From: Neurospora crassa OR74A | Lineage: Eukaryota > Ascomycota > Sordariomycetes > Sordariales > Sordariaceae | Length of the DNA stretch: 64,000 bases | Direction: 5' to 3' | Assembly (NCBI RefSeq): GCF_000182925.2 | Contig: NC_026504.1 | Location: 372,001 to 436,000 of the forward strand | Shown: positions 43,589-55,500 of the stretch, in pieces | How positions within the stretch are numbered: position 1 is the first letter of the stretch | Layout: each line of letters opens with the position of its first letter | Notes under the pieces: model-generated | The model's input: the letters and a program-made list of their open reading frames with translations, nothing else | Databases searched by the model: none | What the model was told of the DNA's origin: nothing | Program-made: the position numbers and the translations under genes

Positions 43589-44939
43589 CTACCACCTTCT
43601 TCCCCTTCCCCTACCACCCCTTCCTCCACCACCCGCACCACCCATCTGGTCATAGCCACCATAACCACCCTGTCCCTGGTTTCCACCAAACCCACCTCCA
43701 AACTGCTGTCCCTGACCACCTTGTCCACCAGGACCGCCAGGACCCATACCTCCAGTTCCTGGACCACCCGGACCACCACCAGGACCACCAAACATGCCTC
43801 CCATACCACCCATATCGCCCGGACCGCCCGCCATGCCCATCTGGCCCATCTGGCTCGGATCCATACCCTGCGCCGCCGCGGCGCCCATCATCTGCTGCAT
43901 CATAGCCTGCATCTCGGGCGGCATGCCATCCAGACCACCGCCCGGTCCGCCCATGCCACCAGCACCAGCAGGACCACCAGGACCCATGGCACCCGGGCCG
44001 GCCGGACCAACGCCGGGGCCACCGGGACCGCCCATGCCGGGAGGCATCATGCCGCCCATCATCATCATGTTGGTCATTTCCTCCATCATCTTCTTGTTGT
44101 TGGCGGCGATGGCTTCGGCGTTGTACTCGCCGCGAAGGGCTTCTTGTTTCTGGGCGTACAGGGCCCAGGTGAACTCGTCGAAGCCGTAGTTGAAGTAGTC
44201 GGAGAGGTCGGTGCCGGGTTTGCGCCACGGTTTGTCGTTTTCAGGGAGGTCTGCAAGCAGCTTGTCAACAATTGTTCCAAAACACAGAATGGTAAGAAAG
44301 GAAAGGAAAGGAAAGGAAAAAAGAACTACCCTCATCAATAACCACACCCGTAATCGGCTTGCCAACAGGTTTGTAAACCGGAATCCCATCCACTTCGATC
44401 TTGGACGTCCTTACAGGAGGGAGCTCTGCGCCACTACCACCTGCCGCACCACTTCCCTGTCTCGTCTTTTGTTCGTTTCCAATACCACCGCCACCACCGA
44501 ACTTGTTACTGCTGCTGTTGCTATTGCTGTTGGTACCATCCGACTTCTTCACAGGCGCGGTCTTAACTCCGTTATCGTTGGCCGCTGCCCGCTGCGGAAT
44601 GTTGCGGATCTCGCTGTAGCGACTCTGGACGGGCGGAGGAGGGGCGGACCCGTCTTTGCGCTCCGTGATGATGTCAATGTCCGAGTCGTCGTCTTCGTCC
44701 ATGGCGCCGCCGCCTTCATCTTCCTCTTCGCCTTCCTCAAGCTCGTCTTCAGGTTTTGTTGATGAGCTTGTGGTGGTGGGCGGCGCTGATGCTGTGGTAG
44801 TTGATGTGGTGGTAGTGGTGGTGGTGGGAGCTGCTGTGGTTGTGGTGGTGGCGGGGGTTGTGGTGGTCGCGGCTGTGGTGGGCGGAGCGGCCTGGGGCTC
44901 GTCGGGAGCGTAGAAATCCTCGTCTTCGTCGATGTCCAT
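43589..44939 (-). CDS. fip1: Pre-mRNA polyadenylation factor Fip1, 423 aa
   Basis: Two exons, 44939-44330 and 44250-43589, joined by a phase-1 intron, give 423 residues. Fip1 belongs to the cleavage and polyadenylation factor of the nucleus, where it tethers poly(A) polymerase. The diagnostic Fip1 motif lies just after the intron at residues 204-235: [20 protein letters not shown] followed by [11 protein letters not shown]. Upstream come an acidic start ([15 protein letters not shown]), a Thr/Ala/Pro-rich linker, a second acidic block ([12 protein letters not shown]), and the conserved [14 protein letters not shown] and [13 protein letters not shown] words. The C-terminal half is Gly/Pro/Met-rich with many MGGPGG repeats and an [10 protein letters not shown] end, longer and more repetitive than in yeast. 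The start was placed at MDIDEDED because upstream residues lack Fip1 character. It is divergent from nup49. Confidence 0.92.
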
Positions 44940-45861
44940 TTTTGACGTGGGTTCTTGGTCAAATACGTATGGTGATTTGGATGTTTGGTGTAAGTGGAAA
45001 GATGATGCTTGCTGGGCCGCGAAGGTGAAGTATAATGACACTAGTGTTCGGGGCGGCACGCCGCACCCTTCCGTATAGATGCAAGGCTGGATTCTGGGCT
45101 ATTACGTGTAGAGCTGGATTTTGAATTGGTCCGTATAGGGCTGGATCTTAAGTTGTAGCTTGCTAATACCTCTATATAATTGGATTTTGGGCTGCTTTTA
45201 TTCACTTTGATGCCAGGGGGCTGCGCCCCCCGGGACCCCCCCTTAGAACTCTTTACACGAAAAGTACACGAAAGCGCGAAACCGGCTATATAGGAATGTA
45301 CTAACAGAAAAACCGCGAAATTCAGATAGTGCTAACAATTGTTTTGCGGGTGAAAACCCTGGTTTCGGTCCGTGCGCTATGATTTGGGTAGTGTGGCCGA
45401 GGTTTTACGTGGAGACCGCCCGCGAAAGACACTAACACCCTACCCTTGCAGTTGACCCGCCCAGCTACTGTAAGTATATAGAGAAGGTGAGGTTGGGCTT
45501 GGCTGCTACTACACGATTGGATAATTGGATAATGCGGCGAAATGGTCTTGGCTGTTTGTATGTATTTGTACACTAGTAGAAAGTAGGTACATTTTAGGCA
45601 GGCGGTCAGGCGCGTGTTCTGGTGCTTGAAAGCGCGACGTCAACCAGAGTCAAGTGGTCCGTGTGTTGCTTGCCTACCCGGCACTTGGCTGTCCTGTCCT
45701 GTCCTGTTCTGTCCTGTCCTATGTGCCTTTCAAAGTCAAAACCGCGTCAGACATCTCCACATTTCACGACGCCACGGATCGCATTTCCACCCGAGTCGCG
45801 TTGCCCGACCTTGTAACAAGCCCATCCCTGGCATACACAGAATTTCAGGGCACTTTTCAAC
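44940..45861. promoter_or_regulatory. Shared upstream region of fip1 and nup49
   Basis: The two start codons face away from each other across 922 bp. A G/C run (GGGGGCTGCGCCCCCCGGG, about 45217-45235, a strong palindrome) and four-fold CCTGT repeats at about 45693-45720 are visible. No precise sites can be assigned. Confidence 0.5.
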
Positions 45862-47913
45862 ATGTTCCGTTCAGCCAGTGGTCCCGGCGGGCTCAGTATC
45901 AACACCGGCACTGCCAATCTGTTGTGAGTTGTCTTTGTCTTTCGTCCCAAGACTGGCGGCTGTTAGTACAAAGTATTGTTGTTGACAGCTGCCCCCCATC
46001 ACTCACTGCAGTGGAAGCACGCCCGCACAGTCCACCGGCACCGGCACCGGCTTTGGCACGGCAACCGCCCAGCAACCGCAAAACACGGCATCCTTGTTTG
46101 GAGGAGCACCGACTCCAGCCAGTGGAGGTTTGTTTGGAGGAGGAGCACCTTCGCAACAGCAGCAGCAACAAACACCGAGTCTCTTTGGCCAGCAACCACA
46201 ACAGCAGCCACAACAGCAGCAGTCGACCGGAGGTTTATTCGGACAACCACAACAACAACAGCAGCAGCAGCAGCAGCAGCAGACAGGAGGAGGAATCTTT
46301 GGCCAGCCTGCTCAGCAACAGCAGAATAATACTGGTGGGGGGATCTTTGGTCAACCGGCGCAACAACAACAACCACAACAGCAACAACAGCAACAACAAA
46401 TGTCTCTCTTCGGAGGAGGAGGAACCACGACGACCCCCGCCGCGACGGGCGGTGGCCTTTTCGGCGGCGGCGGCGTCGGCGCGACGGCACAACAACCGAC
46501 GCAGACGACTTCGCTTTTTGGCGGCGGCACTGCTCAACCAGCCCAACAGACGGGCACCACCACCTCCCTCTTCGGCACTGCCCAGCCAGCTCAACAGACC
46601 ACCGGCACCACCACCAGCCTGTTTGGTCAGCCACAGCAGCAACAACAGCAACAGCAACAGCAACAGCCGCAGCAGCAGCAGACAACCTCTCTATTCGGTG
46701 GCACCGGCGGCACCACCTCTCTCTTTGGCTCCAAGCCCGCCACCACAACCGGCACCACCAGCCTTTTGTACGTCTCCCCATCCCCATTTCCATTCTTCTC
46801 CTCCAGTTAGCCCTTGCTTATCCCAATGTCCATTTCCCAACCAACTAACCAACTCTCTTCAGCGGCACCACCCAACCCTCCACCACCACCACGGCCACTC
46901 AACCCACCACCACGTCCGGCGGCGGTGGTCTCTCCCTCTCCCTCGGCCAGGGCACCACCACCGCTCAACAAAACGCCAACGCCGGCAGCAAAGTCGACCT
47001 CCCCAACCTGCGCTCCACCACGCGCTTCTCCGACCTGACCGACAGCCTCCAATCCCAACTGACGCAAATCGACGAGTCCATCCAAAAGTGCATTTCCGAC
47101 TGCAACGCCATCAACGCCTTCATGCCGGGTCACGAACAACAGCTGTCTTCCATCCCTTTGGACGTCTCCTTTGTGTCTCGCAAGTCCGAAGGCGCAGCTA
47201 GTGCTTTGAACAGTGACGTGCTGGCTATTGCCTCGCTCAAAGAAACTGTGAAAAAGGACGCTGCCAATGCGCGCCTGAGTTTCAAGGCGATTGACCAGCT
47301 GCGTTTGCCGGGGGGGTATTGGCAGGCTGGTTTGTGGTCGTCTGCGTCTCGCTCCGCAGGCGGACAGGCTTCAGTTGGTGAAGATGGTCAGAACGGTACT
47401 GGTGGTGCTGGAACCGCAAAGACAAAGAGTGTTGCTACGACCGGCGGCAAGTCGGCAGGTAGTGGAAGTGGTAGCGGTGCAGGAGTAGGAGGTGCAGGAG
47501 GAAAAGGAGGAGGAGGCAAGACGGAGCAGGAGATGGCAGACGAAGAAGAGGTCGACGATGCGGAAAGTAATCAGGATTTGATTGGGTATTTCAGCAAGAC
47601 GGCGGACGAGATGGACGAGATGATGAAGCGGTTTGAGGACAACTTGGGCGAGATCGAGGTGCATTTGCATGGCGTGCAGGGTAATGTGCTGGAGCAGTTG
47701 CAGAGGGCGGCGGCGAGCCAGAAGATGCAGCTGGACATGGAGAATGGTGGTGTGAATGGGGAGGGCGGCCAGGTTGATCAGCGGGTGGTGGAGTTGGCGG
47801 CGGTGTTGAGGGACTTTGAGGAGAGTATCCTCAAGGTGGCGGGCGTGGTGGGTGGGGTCAAGGAGGGTATTACCGAGTTGCAGTTGAGGGAGTTTATGGG
47901 TAATGGTTCTTAG
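45862..47913 (+). CDS. nup49: FG nucleoporin Nup49 (Nup58/45 type), 622 aa
   Basis: Exons 45862-45923, 46012-46767 and 46863-47913, with two phase-2 introns, give 622 residues. The N-terminal 300 residues are a GLFG/FG repeat domain (repeated SLFG, GLFG and GIFG separated by Gln, Thr and Gly runs), the disordered part that lines the central channel of the nuclear pore and binds transport receptors. From about residue 315, KVDLPNLRSTTRFSDLTDSL begins the conserved coiled-coil region. SIQKCISDCNAINAFMPGHE and LSFKAIDQLRLPGGYWQ are typical of the Nup49/Nup58 family that assembles with Nsp1 and Nup57. A Gly/Ser/Ala-rich insert (about residues 440-490) splits it before LIGYFSKTADEMDEMMKRFE and the final helices. 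The Gln runs come from CAG/CAA repeats and may vary in length. Confidence 0.9.
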
Positions 47914-48731
47914 ATGGGCTGTTGGCTGTTGACTTTTGACTATTGACAAGAAAAGGGGGCGAGTGGAAAGGAAGGCTTTGTGGTTTGGTTTCTGTACAAA
48001 AAGTAAAATTACTTGCAAAGTTTGCTTGGAGAGACGGCGGTGTCAATACCCCCCCGAGACATCATGGTATGGATTGCTAGCAGCTGGAGATAGAATAGTC
48101 CTTGCAACGTTTATGGCAGTTTCATCAGTTGTCTGATAGCATATCCACTCCCGTGAAGCTTGCGAACGGTCGATTACTTGTCGTTATCACGTACAGAATC
48201 ACAAGATTGGTCAAATAGCAATAGGACCTACAATCATACCTAGAGGTCGGTAAGTGTTGTTATGACCAGGAACCACTGTCATGCCTTGGTGTTTTTCTTA
48301 GCCTTCCTGTATGAATGTCCATGTTGGAGTGACGAGGTCTTCTTACCTCAGACCAGCAAGCCGAAGATAGTCAAGTCATTCACAATTACCGCCACGAATT
48401 TATAGTGGCCATGATCATCCCATGCATCGCTTGGTCGTCACTTGGAATATTTAGCCATCATCGCTAAAACCACATAGAACATCTTCTGACAATGAGGCAC
48501 ATTCGCATGCGATAGAAAAATGGTATCATTCTTTGAGCCCACCAGACCCCTCCCTCTCTGGACATCCATGATGAATCCAACAATGCCTTTATATGCTCCC
48601 AACCAAGCGAGCCAAATATGCCATCTCACAAAGTGCTCTCTTGACATTGTTAGCAGCTCCTTCCAGCCACCACATACAACCTCTTTGTTTGTCATCTCAG
48701 ACCTCCTCTCCCCCTATTCCACAAAAGACTA
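47914..48731. other. 3' spacer between nup49 and rpc31
   Basis: Convergent 3' ends; no gene recognised. Contains one CCTAGAGGTCGG word of the dispersed palindromic type near 48240. Confidence 0.45.
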
Positions 48732-49670
48732 CTAGTAGTAATCCCCCCCATCATCCCCACCCTCATCATAATCATCATCATCCTGGTTTCCATCAAAGTA
48801 CTGCTCCGCATTATAATCATCCCCACTATCCTCCTCGAAATCGTCGTCCTCTTCGGCCACCGGGTTGCCGTCCTCATCCTCGTTATTCTTGACCCAATCA
48901 TCCTCATCATCATCCGACAGGATCCCCACCGCCGCATCCTCTCCTCCGTCCTCGACCTTCTTCTCCACCATCTCCAACAACTGCAGCGCTCGTTGGTAAT
49001 TGGGTTCGCCTCCTTCTCCTTCTTGTGATGCTGCGCCATTAGCGACTTTGGAAAGACCAAACACGTCTTCGGCCGTCTTGTACTCTGCCGACGACAACGC
49101 AATAGTTTTTGCCGTCGTCGTCGTCGTCGTCTTGCGCCGTTTCGCTCCAGAGGAGGCCACCGAACTCGAACCACCATCAATCCCATCCAGCGTAGCATGT
49201 AATTCCGCGGGGAAGAATTCTTTGGCGAATGGCCTGGACGCCAAGTCAGGCAACGTCCGTTCCTTTTGCTGGAACTTGTGCGAGTAGCTGGGGACGCCAT
49301 CCTCAAAGATGTCAATGGTCGCTTTGGCGCTGCTTCCAAAGAGACTACTACTTGCTGAGGTCGACGACGAAAAAGAGGTGGTGCCGGCGGCCCACGTGCG
49401 GGATTGCGTGTAGAGAGGCGAGTCGTGGCATTGTTCGCGGAACGAGAGGAAGAAGGAGACTTGTCGGTCGTCCTTTTTCGAGAGGACCGGCGCGCGGGGC
49501 ACTTTGTAAGGAGGGAAAAGCTCCGAGGGCTTCCCGTCCAGAGCAATGGTCGGGTCCATTTGCCAGGGGACCGAGTTGGCGGCTACTGCGCGACGACCGC
49601 CGCGGCCACCGCCAAATCCTCCGCCTCCGCCGCGGCCGCCGCGACCGCCTCGTCCTCCTCGGCCGGACAT
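48732..49670 (-). CDS. rpc31: RNA polymerase III subunit Rpc31 (RPC7 type), 312 aa
   Basis: A single exon encodes 312 residues. It begins with an RGG repeat (MSGRGGRGGRGG), then the conserved RPC7/Rpc31 block at about residues 45-80: SELFPPYKVPRAPVLSKKDD then FFLSFREQCHDSPLYT. The protein ends in a very acidic tail (DDDEDDWVKNNEDEDG and DDFEEDSGDDYNAEQYF...DDDDYDEGGDDGG), the usual finish for this subunit. Rpc31 is part of the Pol III-specific trimer with Rpc82 and Rpc34, needed for initiation at tRNA and 5S genes in the nucleus. The ATG at 49670 was chosen because the RGG start is typical and upstream frame sequence is low-complexity leader. It is divergent from the Hsm3-like gene. Confidence 0.88.
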   Translation of the reverse strand: MSGRGGRGGRGGRGGGGGFGGGRGGRRAVAANSVPWQMDPTIALDGKPSELFPPYKVPRAPVLSKKDDRQVSFFLSFREQCHDSPLYTQSRTWAAGTTSFSSSTSASSSLFGSSAKATIDIFEDGVPSYSHKFQQKERTLPDLASRPFAKEFFPAELHATLDGIDGGSSSVASSGAKRRKTTTTTTAKTIALSSAEYKTAEDVFGLSKVANGAASQEGEGGEPNYQRALQLLEMVEKKVEDGGEDAAVGILSDDDEDDWVKNNEDEDGNPVAEEDDDFEEDSGDDYNAEQYFDGNQDDDDYDEGGDDGGDYY

Positions 49671-50258
49671 GGTGGTGATGTTCTTGTGTGGTGTTCCTCT
49701 GGGGTTATACGAGGGGTTCGATCGACTCGGTCGTGGTAGTTGGGGGGGGGGGTATGTCGAGCTGTGTAATCCTGACAGGTAGGATATATCGTCAAAGTGG
49801 TAGTGTCTCGTTAGGTAGGTGATGATGATGTTGTTGACGCCAGAGTCAATATGATGAAGGGACGGGAATGTCTTCCTTCTCCAAAAACTTACAACAAAGT
49901 CCCAATCGATAACGAAACGCGAATTAAAACTGGAGTCACTTTTTTTGCCCCACACTTCTTCCAGCGGGAGCAGGGGTTTTGCCAGGGTGCGTTCGTTACG
50001 CTAAGCTGAATTGGGGCTGAAGCTCGAGTCTTGGCTTCTTCCCCCCCACTGTTCCGTGGTATCCACCAGCAGCTTCCCCAACGCCCGCTGCTGCAGATCA
50101 CTGAACCGCCGCTGACCTTCTTCCACTGGACATCTTCCCTTTGTTGTTTGCCATCATCATCATCACCACCCTCGCTGCCGTCGCCGATTCTTTGACCATA
50201 TCCGAGCTATATCGAAGGCGAACATCGAGATTGTAGAAAACGAAGAACACAACGAGTT
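49671..50258. promoter_or_regulatory. Shared upstream region of rpc31 and the Hsm3-like gene
   Basis: 588 bp between two divergent start codons. Pyrimidine- and CATCATC-rich DNA near 50150-50170 precedes the plus-strand gene. No individual sites identified. Confidence 0.45.
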
Positions 50259-50875
50259 ATGCCAACAGACACCATGGACAACAACATCCCCATCACTGGT
50301 CTCGATGACCTCACGGCGCACATGGACGCTCTCATCGCCGACCCTTCCACTCCCCTCGAAGCCAAGCTGTTCGACGACATCGAGCTCCAGCTTACGGGTA
50401 TGTGCCTGCCACTCTTCTCTTCCCTACTCTGCCTCCTAGAAACACGTCCAGTAAACTAACTTCTACTTTCAACAGACTCCAACACCCCTCCCCTCCTCAC
50501 CACCCTCCTCCCCCGCCTCGTCCAAATCCTACACACCACCCCCTCCGACCCAACCACGCCCGCCTCGTTAACGACCAAACTCCTCCGCCCTCTCTCCTTC
50601 AGCCAAATCACCTCCCTCGCGCCTCCCGAATCCCTAATCCAAGCGCTCGAATCACCCTTTCCCGCAGCCAACATCCTCGCCATGACAATACTCCACAAAG
50701 CCGCTGCCGCTCCAGCCGAGGTAGCCCAGCTAGCAGACATGCAAGAAGTCGTCCATTCCTTCGTCAGAACCTGGCTAGGCAGCAGCGAAGTAGGCGTCGG
50801 AGAAAAAGGCGGGCGAGTCATCGGTGACCTATTGGACGTCGACTGCGAATTCGACCCTCCGGCACGACCACAACG

Positions 50876-50908
<33 letters not shown>

Positions 50909-51680
50909 TCCGCTCGATGCCGGGATGCCTACATGGCATGATATGGTCTTACGAAAGGAAAAAGGGTCAGGGGCGTTGTGGCGACGAGTATTTGCCGACC
51001 AACAAGTCTACAGCCTGATTCTGGATTTACTAGCGGGTCGACATGAAGATACGAATATCACTTCTACTTCCGACGTAGAGGAAAAGAAGAAGAAAGGCAG
51101 ACAATTGACCCTTGCACAAGGGAGGATACTGAGGATTTTACCGAGACTGGCGGCCCTGGATCTGAACAAGGTAGCTCGGAGCGAAGTGGCGGCACCAACA
51201 CCGGGATACTACCTTTATGCTACGGCGAGAACAACAACAAACGGTCACAACACATCTCGTCCAAACGGGAGGACAACAAACTACAACAGCGACATCCTCA
51301 CCAACGGCGTCGGAGTCGAACAAGAAGAGGAAGAAGAAGAAGCAACGCAAATGCCCCTCCCGGCACCACCAAAACAGGGACAAGGCCTGCTTCACTTTGC
51401 TGCCCTCCGCATGGTCGATCGCAATGATGTGCTTATGCATTTATCCCTGATTGACTTCTTTGAGGCCTTTGTCGGGTTGATGCGCGTGACGCCCCATTCC
51501 GAGGACAAGGTGAATATCGTCAAGGAGATTGTGAGAGAGGCGGTGGCGGATGATGAGTTGCTGAGGGAGAGCTTGGAGGGGTTACCGGATAGGACGGTGG
51601 ATGAGGAAAGGGATGAGTTGAGGGGATGGGTGAGGGAGGTGATGCCTCCGAGGGAGGAGATAGATGTGGTTATGAGGTAG
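50259..51680 (+). CDS. Hsm3/PSMD5-like proteasome assembly protein, 447 aa
   Basis: Exons 50259-50397 and 50476-51680, joined by a phase-1 intron, encode 447 residues. The protein is mostly helical with Leu-rich repeats of the HEAT/armadillo kind (LLTTLLPRLVQILH, SLIQALESPFPAANILAMTI, GRILRILPRLAALDL, LLHFAALRMVDRNDVLMHL, DFFEAFVGLMRV). In fungi this layout is annotated as the Hsm3 family, counterpart of human PSMD5. In yeast, Hsm3 is a cytosolic chaperone for the proteasome base, binding the Rpt1 C-terminus, and was first linked to mismatch repair. The assignment rests on overall pattern rather than a sharp motif. A Gln run (CAA repeat) and a Glu-rich loop are insertions. The start is supported by an A-rich leader (AACGAGTT). 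Confidence 0.55.
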
Positions 51681-52112
51681 TGATCGAAACGGAGGCCGGT
51701 GTAGGAGAATGGGAGGATGGGTAGGTTACGAACTGGTTACGAGCTGGTTAGGCATGGAAAGGATGATCTGGAGAGGAGAGCTGATAATGGGTTGTCGGTA
51801 ATGGGCTGGATGAAGCGAAAGGCAAAGGCAAAGGCAAAGGGAATTGCAGCTTTGGTGCTCGGGTACCGTACCTTTCTAATATTAAGTCGATCTAATATTT
51901 AAGTACTCGCATCACAGAGAAACTTGATTAATGGCCCATTATGCACGGTACGATCATCATCATTAGAGGAGCAAGCAGTAAGTATTTGATTTCTTTTTCT
52001 TCTTCTTCTTCTTCTTCTTCTTCTTCTTCTTCTTCTTCTTCTTCTTCTTCTTCTTCTTCTTCTTCTTCTTCTTCTTCTTCTTCTTCTTCTTCTTCTTCTT
52101 CTTCTTCTTCTT

Positions 52113-52143
<31 letters not shown>

Positions 52144-52561
52144 GACAACACAACACAACACAGCACAACACAACAGCTACATACCGTACACACAATGTTT
52201 CGGTTGATAAAGCAGAACCATACCTAGTCTGCCAGATAACTAAGCAGTTGAAAAAAAAAACAAAAAAAAAAATAATTAGTTAAAGACGCACATTTTCCTT
52301 TCCATGCCAAAACCAAAGCCAGACCTGAACAAAACTGTGTTTACAAGAACTACGTTGCACTGTGTTAGTAGTTATTGTACGCGCATTACCGAAAATATAT
52401 GTAAATATATATATATATATATATAAGAAACAGAAATAGGATCCCGTTTTGCTCTACCCTTTCCATTACCCCCATCCATCCCTACACTACACTACACTAC
52501 ACTACACTACACTATCTATATCCTCGCCTTGGTATCTTCTTCTTCCGTCATCTTCCTTCCT
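51681..52561. other. 3' spacer between the Hsm3-like gene and sec7
   Basis: Convergent 3' ends with no further gene; contains the long TTC array, an A-rich stretch at 52250-52272 and a TA run at about 52405-52425. Confidence 0.55.
51997..52140. repeat. (TTC)48 microsatellite
   Basis: Forty-eight uninterrupted TTC units, 144 bp, with all pyrimidines on the plus strand. Long GAA/TTC arrays can form triplex DNA and are length-unstable. Confidence 0.95.
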
Positions 52562-55500
52562 CTACCTCGCCATATCCTCCCCTTCTCCCTCCCCTTCTCT
52601 TTCTCCCTCCCTCTCCCTTTCCCTCTCCCGATAACCACCACCACCACCACCACCACCAATCGTCCCCACAGTCATAGTACTAACCACACTCTCCGTCCTA
52701 TCATGCCCATAGGCCATCCTCCCATTACCACTCATCACCAACGTATCCTGTCGCCTGTGATTCGACGACAACCTCCCCGTAGAGTTAGAGTTAGAGTTGG
52801 AGCTACCAACCAACCCCTCAATCCCCAACCCCACCTCTCCCACCCGTCTCAACACCCCCAGCAACGCCTGCCTCAGTTCCCTCTCGCCTTGCCCCAACTC
52901 CTTCCCCAGCAACTCAATCACCACAGGGTACACCTCATGCAAATGTTTCTTGAAGTCTTCTTCTCCGAACCCTCTGCCTTCCTTCATCTCGCCCTTTTCG
53001 GGGTTACTAACGCCCCCGGCAAACCCATTCAACACCTCCACCACCACGGGCCTCCACGCCTGGATATTCCTATTCTGACTTTCTTCTTCCAGCGAGACAT
53101 ACACGCGGACAATGTCCAGACATAAAGGGACCAAAGCCCGTTCGACATCGGCCTTGGACGCGAGACGCTCGGGAGAGGTGTCGGCGAACATCCTGAATAG
53201 GATCGAAACATAGACAGCGGCGCTGCCTGATTCCTGTTTGAGCAGGTTCGGCGGCTGTTTCATGAATCCCTCGCGCCAGAGACGCATGCGCAAGTCTTTG
53301 TCGGCGTTGAAGCGCTTGGCGAACAGGTAGGAGCGCTTCAAAAGGGACATGAGTTTCAAGAGCAGCGGGGAGGGGATGTGGCTGTAGACCGAGTCGTTGG
53401 AGAAGAGCTCTTGGACGGTCTCGATCATGAGCAGTTGCAGGACGCAGCGGCTGATGATGCGGTTGAAGAAGCGGCGGCGGGCGGCGGTCACGACGGGCGG
53501 TTGTTGTTGAAGGGTGGTGGATGGCTTGAATTCCTCGAGACCCTGGCCGCCGGGGGTGTTGGGTGGGTGCGAGGAAAGCGCGGTGGAAGCCGTGAGACGG
53601 TTGTGAACTGAGGAATGGGAGTCCTCTTCGGGGTTGATACCGCCGTTGGTGTGGGGCGTTTGGTGGATGGAGGAAGTTTCGGAGCCGGCGTCGTTGTCGC
53701 CGTTGATCTTGAGGGAGCGGGTGTCGGCGTCGGCACCGTCGGCGGAGGGACTGAGTTGGCTGGCGTAGTCGAGGCCGTTGGACGCTGACAAGGGGGTGGA
53801 AATGGTGGCCGCTTTGAAGAGCTGGTGCGCGGTGGTCTTGTCGAATAACTCGCAGAAGGTGTCGACGATCTTTTGCCAGTGTTCGTGGGTGAACTTTTCG
53901 ACATTTTGCAGGATCAAGGTCTGCAGGCAGTTGCTGCCGATGCGAGCAATGGTGTCGTTTTCTTGAAGGATGCAGAGCGCCAGCAGTTCGAGGAACCGGT
54001 CGAGCATGTACTCCAATGGGTTGAAGTAGTGCGTGAACAGAGTGATCATGTTGCGCAGGGCTTGGATCATGGTAGTGGACAACCAAACCGACAACTCCTC
54101 GTGGCTAAGAGCATTGGACATTTCGGGCTTCGACCGTAGCACCATGAAGATGGGATACAACTGCTGCCTCCACAAGATATCCCAGAACCCAAGCGGGAAT
54201 GTGGCTCCATACTTGAGCAGGGCATCAAAGAAGTAGTTGAGGGCGTTCGACCGTACTTCCAAATCCTCGCCGGTCATGAGAACGTCATGGAAGGCGAACA
54301 GAACAGGGAACCAGAAACCCTCCTCCACCGTTGTGCCCGTTTCTTGACCAGTCGGCTTGGTGGCAGCGTTGAGAGCCATCTCGGCAGAGTTTACTTCCGA
54401 GTTCTGCTTATGCGACAGCGGACACTCGGGTGTCTTGAGCATCTTGGGAATGATGCTCTTGAGCGTCTCCATCGCCTGCAGACTCTTCTTCTGGAACTTC
54501 ATGTTCTTGGAAAACTCGGTCAAGCAGACGATCAAATCGGTAAACGCGCCCTGGGTGATGACCACGCCGAAGCGCGTCTTGTACACATGCAGAACGTGCT
54601 CATAAGCCAGGTTGACGATGCTCTCGTACTGGTCCTTGGCGGCCACGGTAAAGACGCCAAACATGGTCCTCCAGCCGGAACGGATCTTGTCTCCCTTGGC
54701 CTGGATCATCTGAATCAGACATCTCAAAATCATATCCTTGACAGTAATGTTGTTCGAGTTGGACATGACATGCTCAAACGGCTTGAGAAAGTCCTTCTGG
54801 AACTTGAAACCCGCCAACTCCTCAATCTCCATAAAGCGCGTAGACAGCTGACGCAGCGAGTCCAGAGCAAAGAACACGATAGCGGCATTGACGTGGCACC
54901 CGACCCGGTTGAAGTGCTCACCCAACACATCCCAGATGTTGGTCCACTCGAACCTCACACGCGTCATGTTGTAGTACGAAATCTCGACAATCTTCTGCAG
55001 ACTGTAAGTGCGCGGCGAGTCGTTCGACCCGGACACCTTGATCTCATCCCAGCTGACTTCGGTCAAGGCACGGGCAAAGTGAACAATGGCCTCGCCGCTG
55101 AGGTGGGCGGTGTTGGTGAAGATGCGGTCGACGCTCTTAATGACTTCGTCCGAACGGCTTTCGAGGGCAATTTCCATTGAGACGCCCTGAGGGCCCGTGT
55201 TTGATCGTGGGCGATGTCGCTTGGCAGCCATAGACTTGCGGGAGTCCGTCGAGTCGCTTCTTGGTGGAGGAACGAAACGGGCCTTGGAGACGTCGGGGAC
55301 GGCACTCTCGTCGACACCACCCGAGATGAGCTGGAGACGATCAAGCTGGCTGATACAAAGGAGAACATCCTTCCACGACTCCTTGAGGAGGTTGCCTTCT
55401 GTCTGTCCAAGCTCAAGAATCACCTTGAGGGCCTCGACGTTCTTAGCTTGAATCTCCTGGGGGTTGTTGAGATTGGCCGTGTTCTTGAGCGCCGAGATAA

